Source: VBDM01 sp963699535 (GTDB lineage: Bacteria > Pseudomonadota > Gammaproteobacteria > Burkholderiales > SG8-39). From it: 64,000 nucleotides of DNA. Where the stretch lies: the NCBI GenBank assembly GCA_963699535.1, contig CAVOUJ010000032.1, positions 1 through 64,000 on the forward strand, in the 5' to 3' direction. The position numbers were made by a program, and so were the translations under genes. How positions within the stretch are numbered: the stretch's first letter is position 1; each line of letters starts with the position of its first letter. A model generated the notes under the pieces. It had not been told where the DNA came from, did no database searches, and saw nothing but the letters and a program-made list of their open reading frames with translations. Positions 57,280-64,000 of the stretch are shown here, piece after piece.

Positions 57280-57672
57280 TCACTTTCTCTCGACGATCAC
57301 AAGCCTGCACTCGGTAGTTCCAACGTTTTCGATCGCGTGTGACGCGATGATCGGGCTGAAGTTCGCCTCTCCAGCCTTGCGGCTTCTCTCTTGATATTTG
57401 CCGTCAGGCGTATGGACTCGCGACTTGCAGTCTGTGAGCAGGTATGACGCCAAGGCTCCGGCATGCGAATGCCATGCGTCACGCTGACCGGGCTTCCATG
57501 TCGCCTGAATCACCCGGAATTGGTCGTTCTCCGCCAGAAGCTTATACACATCAGATGCGGCGATGTACGAGGGCGGCGGGTTCTGGGCCAGCACTGGAAC
57601 TGGAGTGGCTAATCCAGCAGCTACAACAAGGGATGCCGATAGAGATAAGAGGATATTTCGTTCGGCCTTCAT
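57280..57672 (-). CDS. Secreted cupin-domain protein, likely integron cassette gene
   Basis: A 130-residue protein with signal peptide (LLSLSASLVVAAGLATPVPV, cleavage near LAQN). A small cupin barrel follows: VYKLLAENDQFRVIQATWKP, then GQRDAWHSHAGALASYLLTD (the His pair of cupin motif 1, HSH), and NFSPIIASHAIENVGTTECR (motif 2 His). Metal binding is plausible; the substrate is unknown. The start is preceded by AAAGGAGCAAGCC. The stop lies seven bases before the attC site, so the gene is best read as a mobile cassette. Confidence 0.78.
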   Translation of the reverse strand: MKAERNILLSLSASLVVAAGLATPVPVLAQNPPPSYIAASDVYKLLAENDQFRVIQATWKPGQRDAWHSHAGALASYLLTDCKSRVHTPDGKYQERSRKAGEANFSPIIASHAIENVGTTECRLVIVERK

Positions 57673-58077
57673 GGCTTGCTCCTTTGTGTGAGTGCGGCAA
57701 TTAACGGCGATGCCGCGAGGGACTCGAAACGCAATGAAACGAGAGGATTGCGGTGAGAGCGAGTGAATCGGGAAGCGCAGCTAGACCTTACGGCCGCGAA
57801 GCCAAGCCTGCGGCTCTCGCTACTATGCTTGTCCACCTTTCCCATCGCATTTGCCTTTCGGGCTTGCGATGAGGCGAATGCGCAGTCCCTTCCGAAGACA
57901 AACTAGACGAGCACTAGCTTCAACGAGCCATACAGCATAGCCAATTCAGGAAATCGCCCTTTGATCGCGATCAAAGGACAGACGATTAGGTGGCGGTCCA
58001 AGCAGTTCCAAGCTGGGGCCGCTCGGTCACCGCCTTCTGCGCCGCTCCCGCTCTATCCGTTCAGAACGGTTTGTCGC
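57673..58077. other. Gene-free stretch upstream of the cupin gene
   Basis: No gene is recognised. It holds the FNR-type palindrome at 57,960-57,977 and probably the 5' flank of a plus-strand gene lost at the join near 58,08x. No second attC or attI site was found here. Confidence 0.4.
57960..57977. promoter_or_regulatory. Perfect FNR/ANR-type palindrome
   Basis: CTTTGATCGCGATCAAAG is a perfect 18-base palindrome containing TTGAT-N4-ATCAA, exactly the FNR/ANR consensus. It lies in a gene-free region about 290 bases upstream of the cupin gene and about 110 bases before the join, so its target may be the missing plus-strand gene. Confidence 0.65.
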
Positions 58078-58090
58078 CACCGGAGCCCTT
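58070..58090. other. Probable chimeric join, block C to block D
   Basis: Minus-strand coding sequence resembling a malic enzyme N-terminus (LLRDPLLNKG) stops at about 58,080 and is followed by unrelated sequence. Confidence 0.45.
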
Positions 58091-58157
58091 GTTGAGCAGC
58101 GGGTCGCGCAAGCAGCGACATGCCGGGGCGCCCGGCAGGCAATCTGGCTATCTTCAT
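58078..58157 (-). CDS. Possible NAD malic enzyme, first codons only
   Basis: The ATG at 58157 overlaps the stop of the flavoprotein gene (ATGA). The sequence MKIARLPAGRPGMSLL is followed, after skipping one T near 58112, by RDPLLNKG, the well-conserved start region of NAD-dependent malic enzymes. Homology then ends abruptly. Translational coupling supports a real cistron. The identification rests on about ten residues and is tentative. Confidence 0.4.
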
Positions 58158-59783
58158 ATCTCCTCGGGAATCATCTTGATCGCGCCGCAGGGGCATTCCG
58201 CGACGCAGATGCCGCAGCCCTTGCAGTAGTCGTAGTTGAACTGGAAGCGCTTGCCCGGCCCAAGCTTGATCACCGCGTTGTCGGGGCACACGCCGTAGCA
58301 GTTGTCGCACTCGAAGCAGTTGCCGCAGGACAGGCAGCGCCGCGCCTCGTAGAGTGCCGTCGTGTCGTCCAGCCCCTGCACCACCTCCTCGAAGGTCGAC
58401 TGCCGCCGCACGACGTCGAGCACCGGGCGCACCGTCTTAGGTGCGTCCGCGTAGTACCAGGTGTTCAGCCGCTCGAAGGTCGCCGGCTCGTGCTTCGGCG
58501 GCGGCGCGTAGCGCGTGCCGCGCAGCCAGGCATCGATGTGGCGCGCCGCTTTCTTGCCGTGGCCGATGGCGACGGTGACGGTGCGCTCGGCGGGCACCAT
58601 GTCGCCGCCGGCGAAGATCCCCGCGCAACCGGTCATCATGTCGGGGCCGACCTGCACCACACCGTCCTTCACCTCCAGCCCCGGCACGCCGTTCAGCAGC
58701 GACAGGTCGACGTCCTGGCCGAGCGCGAGCACCACGGAGTCGGCGGCGAGCATCTCGAACTCGCCCGTCGGCTGCGGATTTCCGGCGGCGTCGAGCACCA
58801 TCTTCTCCACCGTGATCGAGAATTCGGCGGCCTGCTTGATGGTCGAGAGCCACTTGATCAGCACGCCCTCCTGCAGCGCCTCCTCGACCTCGAAATCGTG
58901 CGCCGGCATGCGCTCGCGCGTGCGCCGGTAGACGATGATCGCCTCCTCGGCGCCGAGGCGCTTGGCGGTGCGCGCCACGTCGATCGCGGTGTTGCCGCCG
59001 CCAACCACCACCACGCGCCGGCCGAGCAGTGGTCTTGTCCACGCCCTCCATCGAGCGCAGCACCGACAGGGCGTCGAGGATCTTCGCCGCGCTGCCCGCC
59101 GGGATGTAGGCGCGCTTGGCGATGTGCGCGCCGACCGCGAGAAACGCCGCGTCGAACCGGCCCGCGCGCATCGTCTCGCGGATGTCCGACACCTTGGCGT
59201 TGAGCCGCAGCTCGACGCCGAGGCCGACGATGCGGCGCACCTCGGCTTCCAGCACCTCGCGCGGCAGCCGGTACTTCGGGATGCCGAAGCGCATCATGCC
59301 GCCGGCGACCGGGCCCGCCTCGTGGATCGAAACCGCGTGCCCGAGGCGGGCGAGGTGGTAGGCGGCCGACAGGCCCGAGGGGCCGGCGCCCACCACCAGC
59401 ACGCGCTTGCCCGAGAGCGCGGGCGGCGCGGCGAAGCGCCATCCGTGCCGGATCGCCTCGTCGCCGAGGAAGCGCTCGACCGAGTTAATGCCGACCGCTG
59501 AATCGAGGCTCGCGCGATTGCACGAGCTTTCGCACGGGTGATAGCAGACACGCCCCATCACCGCGGGCAGGGGATTGTCCTGCGTCAGCAGCCGCCATGC
59601 CGCCTCGTAGTCGCCCGATTCGGCGTGATACAGCCAGCCCTGGATGTTCTCTCCGGCAGGGCAGGCGCCGTTGCACGGCGGCAGCCGGTCGACATACACG
59701 GGGCACTCCGTGCGCCAGGTACCGGTGTGGTTGGCGAGGCTCGAGCCGGGATCGAGCGTGATGGCGAAGGGCTTGCGCATCAC
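58154..59783 (-). CDS. GltD-like NAD(P)-binding flavoprotein fused to a ferredoxin domain, one frameshift
   Basis: A protein of about 542 residues that would pass electrons between a 2-oxoacid oxidoreductase and NAD(P). The N-terminal iron-sulfur domain (residues 1-110) has PPCNGACPAGENIQGWLYHA and GRVCYHPCESSCNRASLDSA. The FAD site is VLVVGAGPSGLSAAYHLARL, with GGMMRFGIPKYRLPREVLEA. After a frame change near 59030, VVVVGGGNTAIDVARTAKRL is the NAD(P) site and GIFAGGDMVPAERTVTVAIG the second FAD contact. The C-terminal two-cluster ferredoxin has CLSCGNCFECDNCYGVCPDN and YCKGCGICVAECPCGAI. The fusion replaces a separate delta subunit. It overlaps the beta-subunit gene by four bases. Confidence 0.85.
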
Positions 59784-60787
59784 GGACGCCCCTCTGCATC
59801 ATCGATCAACCCGTAGCGCCGGATGTTGCGGTCCGCGATTTCCTGGATGCGCGCGATCACGTCCGCGCGCGGCGCCTTGCCGAACAGGTGCGCAAAGCGC
59901 TTCTGCGGCTTCAAGTACGCCTCGACCGGCTGCTGCCTGCGGATCTTCGACACCGACACCACTTCACCGCGCTCGGCCTCGAACACCGGGAACACGCCGG
60001 TTTCCTTCGCCAGCCGGGCGATGCGGATCGTGTCGTGTGCCGCGTGTCCCCAGCCCAGGGGGCAGGGAACGAAGATGTGGATGTAGCGCGCGCCGCGGAA
60101 CTCCATCGCGCGCCGGACCTTGGCTTCCAGGTCGCGCAGCTCGGCGACGGTCGCCGTCGCGACGTACGGGATGCCGTGCGCCATGGCGATCGCCGGCAGG
60201 TCCTTGCCCTGGCCGAAGACGTTGCCCGGCTCCTTGCCCACCGCCATGGTGGTGGCGGTGTGCGCGGCCGCCGGCGTGGCCGAGGAGCGCTGCACGCCGG
60301 TGTTCATGTAAGCGCCGTTGTCGTAGCAGATGTAGAGCACATCGTCGTTGCGCTCGAACATGCCCGAGAGGCAGCCGAAGCCGATGTCCGTGGTACCGCC
60401 GTCGCCGCCCTGCGCCACGACGCGGATGTCGCTCTGGCCCTTCACGCGCATCGCGGCGGCGATCCCGGTGGCCACCGCGGCGGTATTGCCGAACAGCGAG
60501 TGGATCCAAGGGATCTGCCACGAGGTCTCCGGGTAGGGCGTCGAGAACACCTCCAGGCAGCCGGTCGCGTTAGCGGCGATCAGCCGCTTGCCGGTCGCCT
60601 CCATCGCGGCGTCGATCGCGTAGCGTGCGCCGAGCGCCTCGCCGCAGCCCTGGCAGGCGCGGTGCCCGGAGTTGAGCGAGTTGGTGCGCCGCATGTTGGA
60701 CTGCACCGAGCGCTCCTCGGCGGCCAGCAGGCGGTTGCCGACGGTGAAGGTGCCCGTCTGGTAGAACTTGACCGGCTGGAACGGCAC
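59780..60787 (-). CDS. 2-oxoacid:acceptor oxidoreductase beta subunit (PorB/PadI-type)
   Basis: A 335-residue thiamine-diphosphate-binding subunit. RACQGCGEALGARYAIDAAM holds the iron-sulfur Cys pair and ANATGCLEVFSTPYPETSWQ a further cluster Cys. The TPP motif is AQGGDGGTTDIGFGCLSGMF with DNGAYMNTGVQRSS. The long N-terminal extension (KFYQTGTFTVGNRLL) and the C-terminal RRQQPVEAYLKPQKRFAHLF resemble, from memory, the beta subunit of phenylglyoxylate dehydrogenase as well as some pyruvate:ferredoxin oxidoreductases. The substrate cannot be decided from sequence. It is intact, with its stop overlapping the next ATG. Confidence 0.88.
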   Translation of the reverse strand: MPFQPVKFYQTGTFTVGNRLLAAEERSVQSNMRRTNSLNSGHRACQGCGEALGARYAIDAAMEATGKRLIAANATGCLEVFSTPYPETSWQIPWIHSLFGNTAAVATGIAAAMRVKGQSDIRVVAQGGDGGTTDIGFGCLSGMFERNDDVLYICYDNGAYMNTGVQRSSATPAAAHTATTMAVGKEPGNVFGQGKDLPAIAMAHGIPYVATATVAELRDLEAKVRRAMEFRGARYIHIFVPCPLGWGHAAHDTIRIARLAKETGVFPVFEAERGEVVSVSKIRRQQPVEAYLKPQKRFAHLFGKAPRADVIARIQEIADRNIRRYGLIDDAEGRP

Positions 60788-60795
60788 CGCGCCCC

Positions 60796-62049
60796 CTAGT
60801 CGATCCGCGCGGCGACTACGCCGAGGTCGCGCAGCATGCCCTCGGCGATCGGCCCGGAGCGCCGCTGCTCGCGCTCGCGCGCCAGCGCCCGGTCCACGAG
60901 GCTGCGGTCCAGGTCGAGAAACGTCAGCGGCTCGAGCTTGCCGCCGATGGCGGCGCCGAAAACGCGTGCGAGCGAAGCGCGCGTGATGGAGCGGCCGCCC
61001 AGGCCGGCGATGACCGGATGCACGGCGTCGGGACTCCCGGTGAACGAGGTGCGCACGTTCGAGGAGACGATGCCCCCCAGGCCGACCGCGAGGCTCTTTT
61101 CGATCACCACGACGCGCTTTGCATGCGAGAGCGCCGCGCGCACCGCGGCATGCGGCCAGGGGCGGAAGCAGGTGATGCCGAGCACGCCGATTTTCGCGCC
61201 GTCGCTACGCATTTCGTCCACCGTGTCCTTGATGGTGCCGAGCACCGAGCCCAGCGCGACGACCACCGTGTCGGCGTCCTCGGTGCGGTAGGTGTGCAGC
61301 AGCCCGCCGCTCTCACGCCCGAAGGCGCGCTGGAACTCCTCCGCCCATCCGGGAATCAGCTCGAGCGCGCGCATCTGCTTGGCGTGCGCGAGGTAGCGGA
61401 CCTCCATGAAGGCCTCGGGGCCGACCATCGCGCCGATCGTGACCGGCTCGGCCGGATCGAGCACCTGGCGCGGCTCGAACGGCGGCAGCCATGCGTCCAC
61501 CTGCTCCTGGGTCGGCACGTCCACGCGCTCGTAGGCATGGGTCAGGATGAAGCCGTCCATGCACACCATGACCGGGAGGGACAGCTCTTCGCCCAGGCGG
61601 AAAGCCTGGATGTGCAGGTCGAGCGCCTCCTGGTTGTTTTCCGCGAACAGCTGGATCCAGCCGCAGTCGCGCTGGCTCATGGCGTCGGTGTGGTCGTTCC
61701 AGATGTTGATCGGCGCGCCGATCGCGCGGTTGGCGACCGTCATCACGATCGGCAGCCCCAGGCCGGAGGCGTTAAACACCGCCTCGGCCATGTACAGCAG
61801 CCCCTGGCTCGCGGTGGCGGTGTAGGCGCGCGCGCCGGCGGCCGCGGCGCCGATGGCGACCGACATCGCGGCGAACTCGGACTCCACGTTGATGAACTCG
61901 CAGCGCGCGAGCGCGCCGGATTTCACCATCTCGCCCAGTCCCTCGACGATGTGCGTCTGCGGCGAGATGGGGTAGGCGCAGATCACCTCCGGCCGGCACA
62001 GGGCGACGGCCTGCGCGACCGCGTGCGAGCCTTCAATCTGCTTGAGCAT
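60796..62049 (-). CDS. 2-oxoacid:acceptor oxidoreductase alpha subunit (PorA/PadG-type)
   Basis: A 417-residue alpha subunit, intact. The pyrimidine-binding domain starts LKQIEGSHAVAQAVALCRPE, then VICAYPISPQTHIVEGLGEM, EFINVESEFAAMSVAIGAAA (catalytic Glu) and ARAYTATASQGLLYMAEAVF. The transketolase-C-like domain has DTVVVALGSVLGTIKDTVDE and VLGITCFRPWPHAAVRAALS. It forms the heteromer with beta and gamma, oxidising a 2-oxoacid to an acyl-CoA with release of CO2. The start overlaps the gamma gene by 17 bases. Confidence 0.9.
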   Translation of the reverse strand: MLKQIEGSHAVAQAVALCRPEVICAYPISPQTHIVEGLGEMVKSGALARCEFINVESEFAAMSVAIGAAAAGARAYTATASQGLLYMAEAVFNASGLGLPIVMTVANRAIGAPINIWNDHTDAMSQRDCGWIQLFAENNQEALDLHIQAFRLGEELSLPVMVCMDGFILTHAYERVDVPTQEQVDAWLPPFEPRQVLDPAEPVTIGAMVGPEAFMEVRYLAHAKQMRALELIPGWAEEFQRAFGRESGGLLHTYRTEDADTVVVALGSVLGTIKDTVDEMRSDGAKIGVLGITCFRPWPHAAVRAALSHAKRVVVIEKSLAVGLGGIVSSNVRTSFTGSPDAVHPVIAGLGGRSITRASLARVFGAAIGGKLEPLTFLDLDRSLVDRALAREREQRRSGPIAEGMLRDLGVVAARID

Positions 62050-62629
62050 GGCTTGCCTCGCGCATCTCGCTCTTCACGTGCTTGTAGGCGGCGCGCGCCG
62101 CGGCGACGTTGCCCTCGGCGACCTCGCCCGCGAACCTGTCGCGGATCGCAGCCGCCACCGAATCGAGCGAGATCCGCCCCGACACCGCGGCGAAGCCGCC
62201 CAGCAGCGCGGCGTTGGGCACGGGCCTGCCGGCGTGCTGGAGCGCGAGCTCAGTCGCCGGGACGGTGCACAGGCGCTCGGCGCGCAGGCTGCGGGCGAAC
62301 TCGCCCACGCCGAGCGCCTCGAAGGTGCGCGAGGTGTTGATCAGGACGTAGCCGTCGCGCGTCAGGCCGCTGAACAGGTCCACCTGGTGCAGCAGCGTCG
62401 GGTCCTGGATGATGAGCGCGTCGGGCTCGATCACCGGCTCGCGCAGGCGGATTTCGCGATCGTCGATGCGGCAGAAGGCCACCACCGGCGCGCCCGTGCG
62501 CTCGGAACCGAAGCTGGGGAACGCCTGCGCGTGCCGGCCTTCCAGGAACGCGGCGACCGACAGCATCTCTGCCGCTGTCACCACCCCCTGGCCGCCGCGG
62601 CCGTGGATGCGCACCTGGAACATGGGCAT
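62033..62629 (-). CDS. 2-oxoacid:acceptor oxidoreductase gamma subunit (PorG/PadE-type)
   Basis: A 198-residue gamma subunit beginning MPMFQVRIHGRGGQGVVTAA, the family signature, with EMLSVAAFLEGRHAQAFPSF and GSERTGAPVVAFCRIDDREI. DALIIQDPTLLHQVDLFSGL is the CoA-binding half, and VPNAALLGGFAAVSGRISLD is the typical C-terminal segment. It is the first gene of the minus-strand operon gamma-alpha-beta-flavoprotein. Upstream is a 144-base divergent region with an FNR-like box. Confidence 0.9.
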   Translation of the reverse strand: MPMFQVRIHGRGGQGVVTAAEMLSVAAFLEGRHAQAFPSFGSERTGAPVVAFCRIDDREIRLREPVIEPDALIIQDPTLLHQVDLFSGLTRDGYVLINTSRTFEALGVGEFARSLRAERLCTVPATELALQHAGRPVPNAALLGGFAAVSGRISLDSVAAAIRDRFAGEVAEGNVAAARAAYKHVKSEMREASHAQAD

Positions 62630-62656
62630 CTTTTATCCCATGCGCCGGTGCGGGCT

Positions 62657-62670
62657 TTGATGTGCGTCAA
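62657..62670. promoter_or_regulatory. FNR/ANR-like box in the divergent promoter region
   Basis: TTGAT-GTGC-GTCAA differs by one base from the TTGAT-N4-ATCAA consensus. It lies 28 bases upstream of the gamma-subunit start and about 104 bases upstream of the cyclase start, so it could control either. An oxygen-sensitive oxidoreductase is a sensible FNR target. A TTGACA at 62707-62712 may be the -35 element for the plus-strand genes. Confidence 0.5.
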
Positions 62671-62773
62671 ACATCACCCGGCCTGAAGCAAGACCGCGGC
62701 ATTCTTTTGACATTCCGGAGCGTTGCGCGTCAAACTCAGGACAGCTTCTCCCGTCGCAGTCAGGAGCACTCGC

Positions 62774-63589
62774 ATGCCGCGCAGGATCGTCGACATCTCC
62801 ATGCCGCTGGAAAACGACGTGGTGTCGGATCCTGCGCCGTTCTCGCCCAGGATCCAGTACGTGGATCACACCATGTCGCTGTCGCAGATGCTGCCGTTCT
62901 TCCCGGGGCTCAAGCGTGAAGACCTGCCCGACGGCGAGGCCTGGGCCGTGGAAAAGGTCGAGCTGATCACCCACAACGGCACGCACCTGGATGCGCCTTA
63001 CCACTTCGCCTCGACCATGAACCGCGGCGAGCGGGCGATCACCATCGACGAGGTGGACCTGAACTGGTGCTTCCAGCCCGGCGTGAAGCTGGATTTCCGC
63101 CATTTCCCCGACGGCTACGTCGCGACGGCGGCCGACGTCGAGCGCGAGCTGGAGCGCGTCGGACACGCTCTCCAGCCGCTCGACATCGTGGTGGTCAACA
63201 CCCGGGCGGGCAGCCGCTACGGCTCCGGCGACTACGTCACCGCCGGCTGCGGCATGGGGTATGAGGCGACCATGTACCTGCTGGAACACGGTGTCCGCCT
63301 TACCGGAACCGACGCGTGGAGCTGGGACGCGCCGTTCGTCTACACCGCCGAAAAGTTCAAGCAGACCGGCGATCCGAAGCTGATCTGGGAAGGCCACAAG
63401 GCGGGCCGGGACATCGGCTACTGCCACCTGGAAAAGCTCCACAACCTGGAAGCGCTCCCCGGCGACGGCTTCACGATCGCCTGCTTTCCGGTGAAGATCA
63501 AAGGGGCTTCGGCGGGCTGGACGCGGGCGGTGGCGATTTTCGACGATGCCTTGCTCGGTGCCCGGCGCAACCAGCAGGCGGCCGCCTAG
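62774..63589 (+). CDS. Cyclase-family (kynurenine formamidase-like) metal hydrolase
   Basis: A 271-residue protein of the cyclase/KynB superfamily. RIVDISMPLENDVVSDPAPF opens the fold. The metal site VELITHNGTHLDAPYHFAST follows the HxGTHxDxPxHF pattern, and the later LDIVVVNTRAGSRYGSGDYV and HLEKLHNLEALPGDGFTIAC complete the family pattern. It is longer than KynB (about 210 residues) and belongs to a subgroup of unknown substrate, possibly an amide or lactam. The ATG at 62774 follows TCAGGAG. ridA starts ten bases after its stop. Confidence 0.85.
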   Translation: MPRRIVDISMPLENDVVSDPAPFSPRIQYVDHTMSLSQMLPFFPGLKREDLPDGEAWAVEKVELITHNGTHLDAPYHFASTMNRGERAITIDEVDLNWCFQPGVKLDFRHFPDGYVATAADVERELERVGHALQPLDIVVVNTRAGSRYGSGDYVTAGCGMGYEATMYLLEHGVRLTGTDAWSWDAPFVYTAEKFKQTGDPKLIWEGHKAGRDIGYCHLEKLHNLEALPGDGFTIACFPVKIKGASAGWTRAVAIFDDALLGARRNQQAAA

Positions 63590-63598
63590 GGGGAGACC

Positions 63599-63989
63599 AT
63601 GATACGCAGCGTGGTGCATACGGAGAAGGTGCCGCCGGCAAGGGTTCCCGCTCTCGCAGGCGATCAAGACGGGCGGCTGGGTCTTCGCCTCGGGCCAGCT
63701 CGGCATGGACCCGAGAACGGGCCGCCTCGTCGATGGCGGCATCAAGGCCGAAACGCGGCAGGTGTGCGAGAACCTCAAGGCCGTGCTCGAGGCGGCCGGT
63801 TCCTCACTCCAAGAGGTGGCGAAGGTCACGATCTACATGGCCGATCTCGGCGAGTTGGCGGCGATGAACGAAGTGTTCAGCGAATACTTTCCGAAAGACC
63901 CGCCCGCGCGAACGACTTTCCAGGCCGCGGGCTTGATCGCGGGAGCGCGCGTCGAAATCGAGGCCATCGCGACCGCGCGGCAGGCGTAG
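63599..63989 (+). CDS. RidA-family (enamine/imine deaminase-like) protein, one frameshift
   Basis: A protein of about 129 residues of the RidA/YjgF family. MIRSVVHTEKVPPARVP and, after an extra base near 63644, SQAIKTGGWVFASGQLGMDP are followed by ENLKAVLEAAGSSLQEVAKV and the end PPARTTFQAAGLIAGARVEI, which contains the Arg that contacts substrate carboxylate in RidA. Family members hydrolyse reactive imines or enamines. Pairing with the cyclase-family hydrolase suggests a shared catabolic step on a nitrogen-containing compound; this is inference. Confidence 0.88.
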
Positions 63990-64000
63990 GCCGCCGACTG

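Noticed and set aside
61018..62340. 440-codon plus-strand open frame over the alpha and gamma subunit genes
   Set aside because: Antisense to intact subunits; His/Gln/Arg-rich with no domain or ribosome site.

Overview
The window is high-GC bacterial DNA, but it does not read as one continuous stretch of one genome. It contains at least three places where a gene stops abruptly and an unrelated gene, often on the other strand, begins: about 22,31x, about 27,46x-27,51x and about 58,08x. It also carries two different S6-S18-DUF2232-L9 ribosomal clusters in opposite orientations. Many single-copy housekeeping genes have single-base frameshifts that still read through perfectly when one base is ignored. 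I therefore treat most broken genes as intact genes in an error-prone assembly, and the window as a composite of contigs. Lineage statements below are inference from gene order and family knowledge only.

Block A (1-22,31x) looks like a Desulfobacterota-type genome. It opens with accessory genes on the minus strand: two near-identical DinB-fold genes flanking a Bro-N gene, a DUF1016 nuclease remnant, an ERCC4-domain nuclease, a Fic protein and a PD-(D/E)XK-like hypothetical. Next come tRNA-Glu and tRNA-Lys, then a biotin uptake operon birA-bioY-ecfA-ecfT with a likely BirA operator upstream. After these are a polytopic membrane protein, a GT2 glycosyltransferase, mpl, hemL, a KptA-like RNA 2'-phosphotransferase, tRNA-Lys(CUU) and a second GT2. 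The block ends with rpsF-rpsR-DUF2232-rplI-dnaB-hflX and a truncated inositol monophosphatase gene.

Block B (22,31x-27,46x) is all on the minus strand. In transcription order it reads rpsF, rpsR, DUF2232, rplI, a PpiC-type lipoprotein, a bifunctional nuclease (DUF151), a gamma-carbonic anhydrase-like protein, and a periplasmic-binding-type protein cut off at the join. The source phylum is unclear.

Block C (about 27,50x-58,08x) is proteobacterial, and from 33.9 kb its gene order is that of Betaproteobacteria. It starts with the 3' part of speA, followed by carboxyspermidine synthase, carboxyspermidine decarboxylase and agmatinase, a complete arginine-to-spermidine route. A FAD oxidoreductase and a zinc alcohol dehydrogenase follow. 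The core run is serA-pheA-hisC-tyrA-aroA-cmk-rpsA-ihfB-lapA-lapB-ugd-hldE(kinase)-hldD-cysM-exonuclease-rlmD, then a Bax-inhibitor protein, two tRNA-Ser genes, a secreted hypothetical, an XRE regulator and lysC. Beyond tRNA-Ser(GCU) lies a sparse accessory stretch with a secreted Ig-like protein between direct repeats, an orphan ABC binding protein, a cupin gene followed by a convincing integron attC site, and a perfect FNR/ANR-type palindrome.

Block D (58,08x-64,000) holds a minus-strand operon for a thiamine-dependent 2-oxoacid oxidoreductase (gamma, alpha, beta) coupled to a GltD-like flavoprotein fused to a ferredoxin domain. This is the architecture of an NAD(P)-linked pyruvate or phenylglyoxylate oxidoreductase. 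Its last cistron appears to be the first codons of a malic enzyme. Divergent from it are a cyclase-family hydrolase and a RidA protein, and an FNR-like box lies between the two units.
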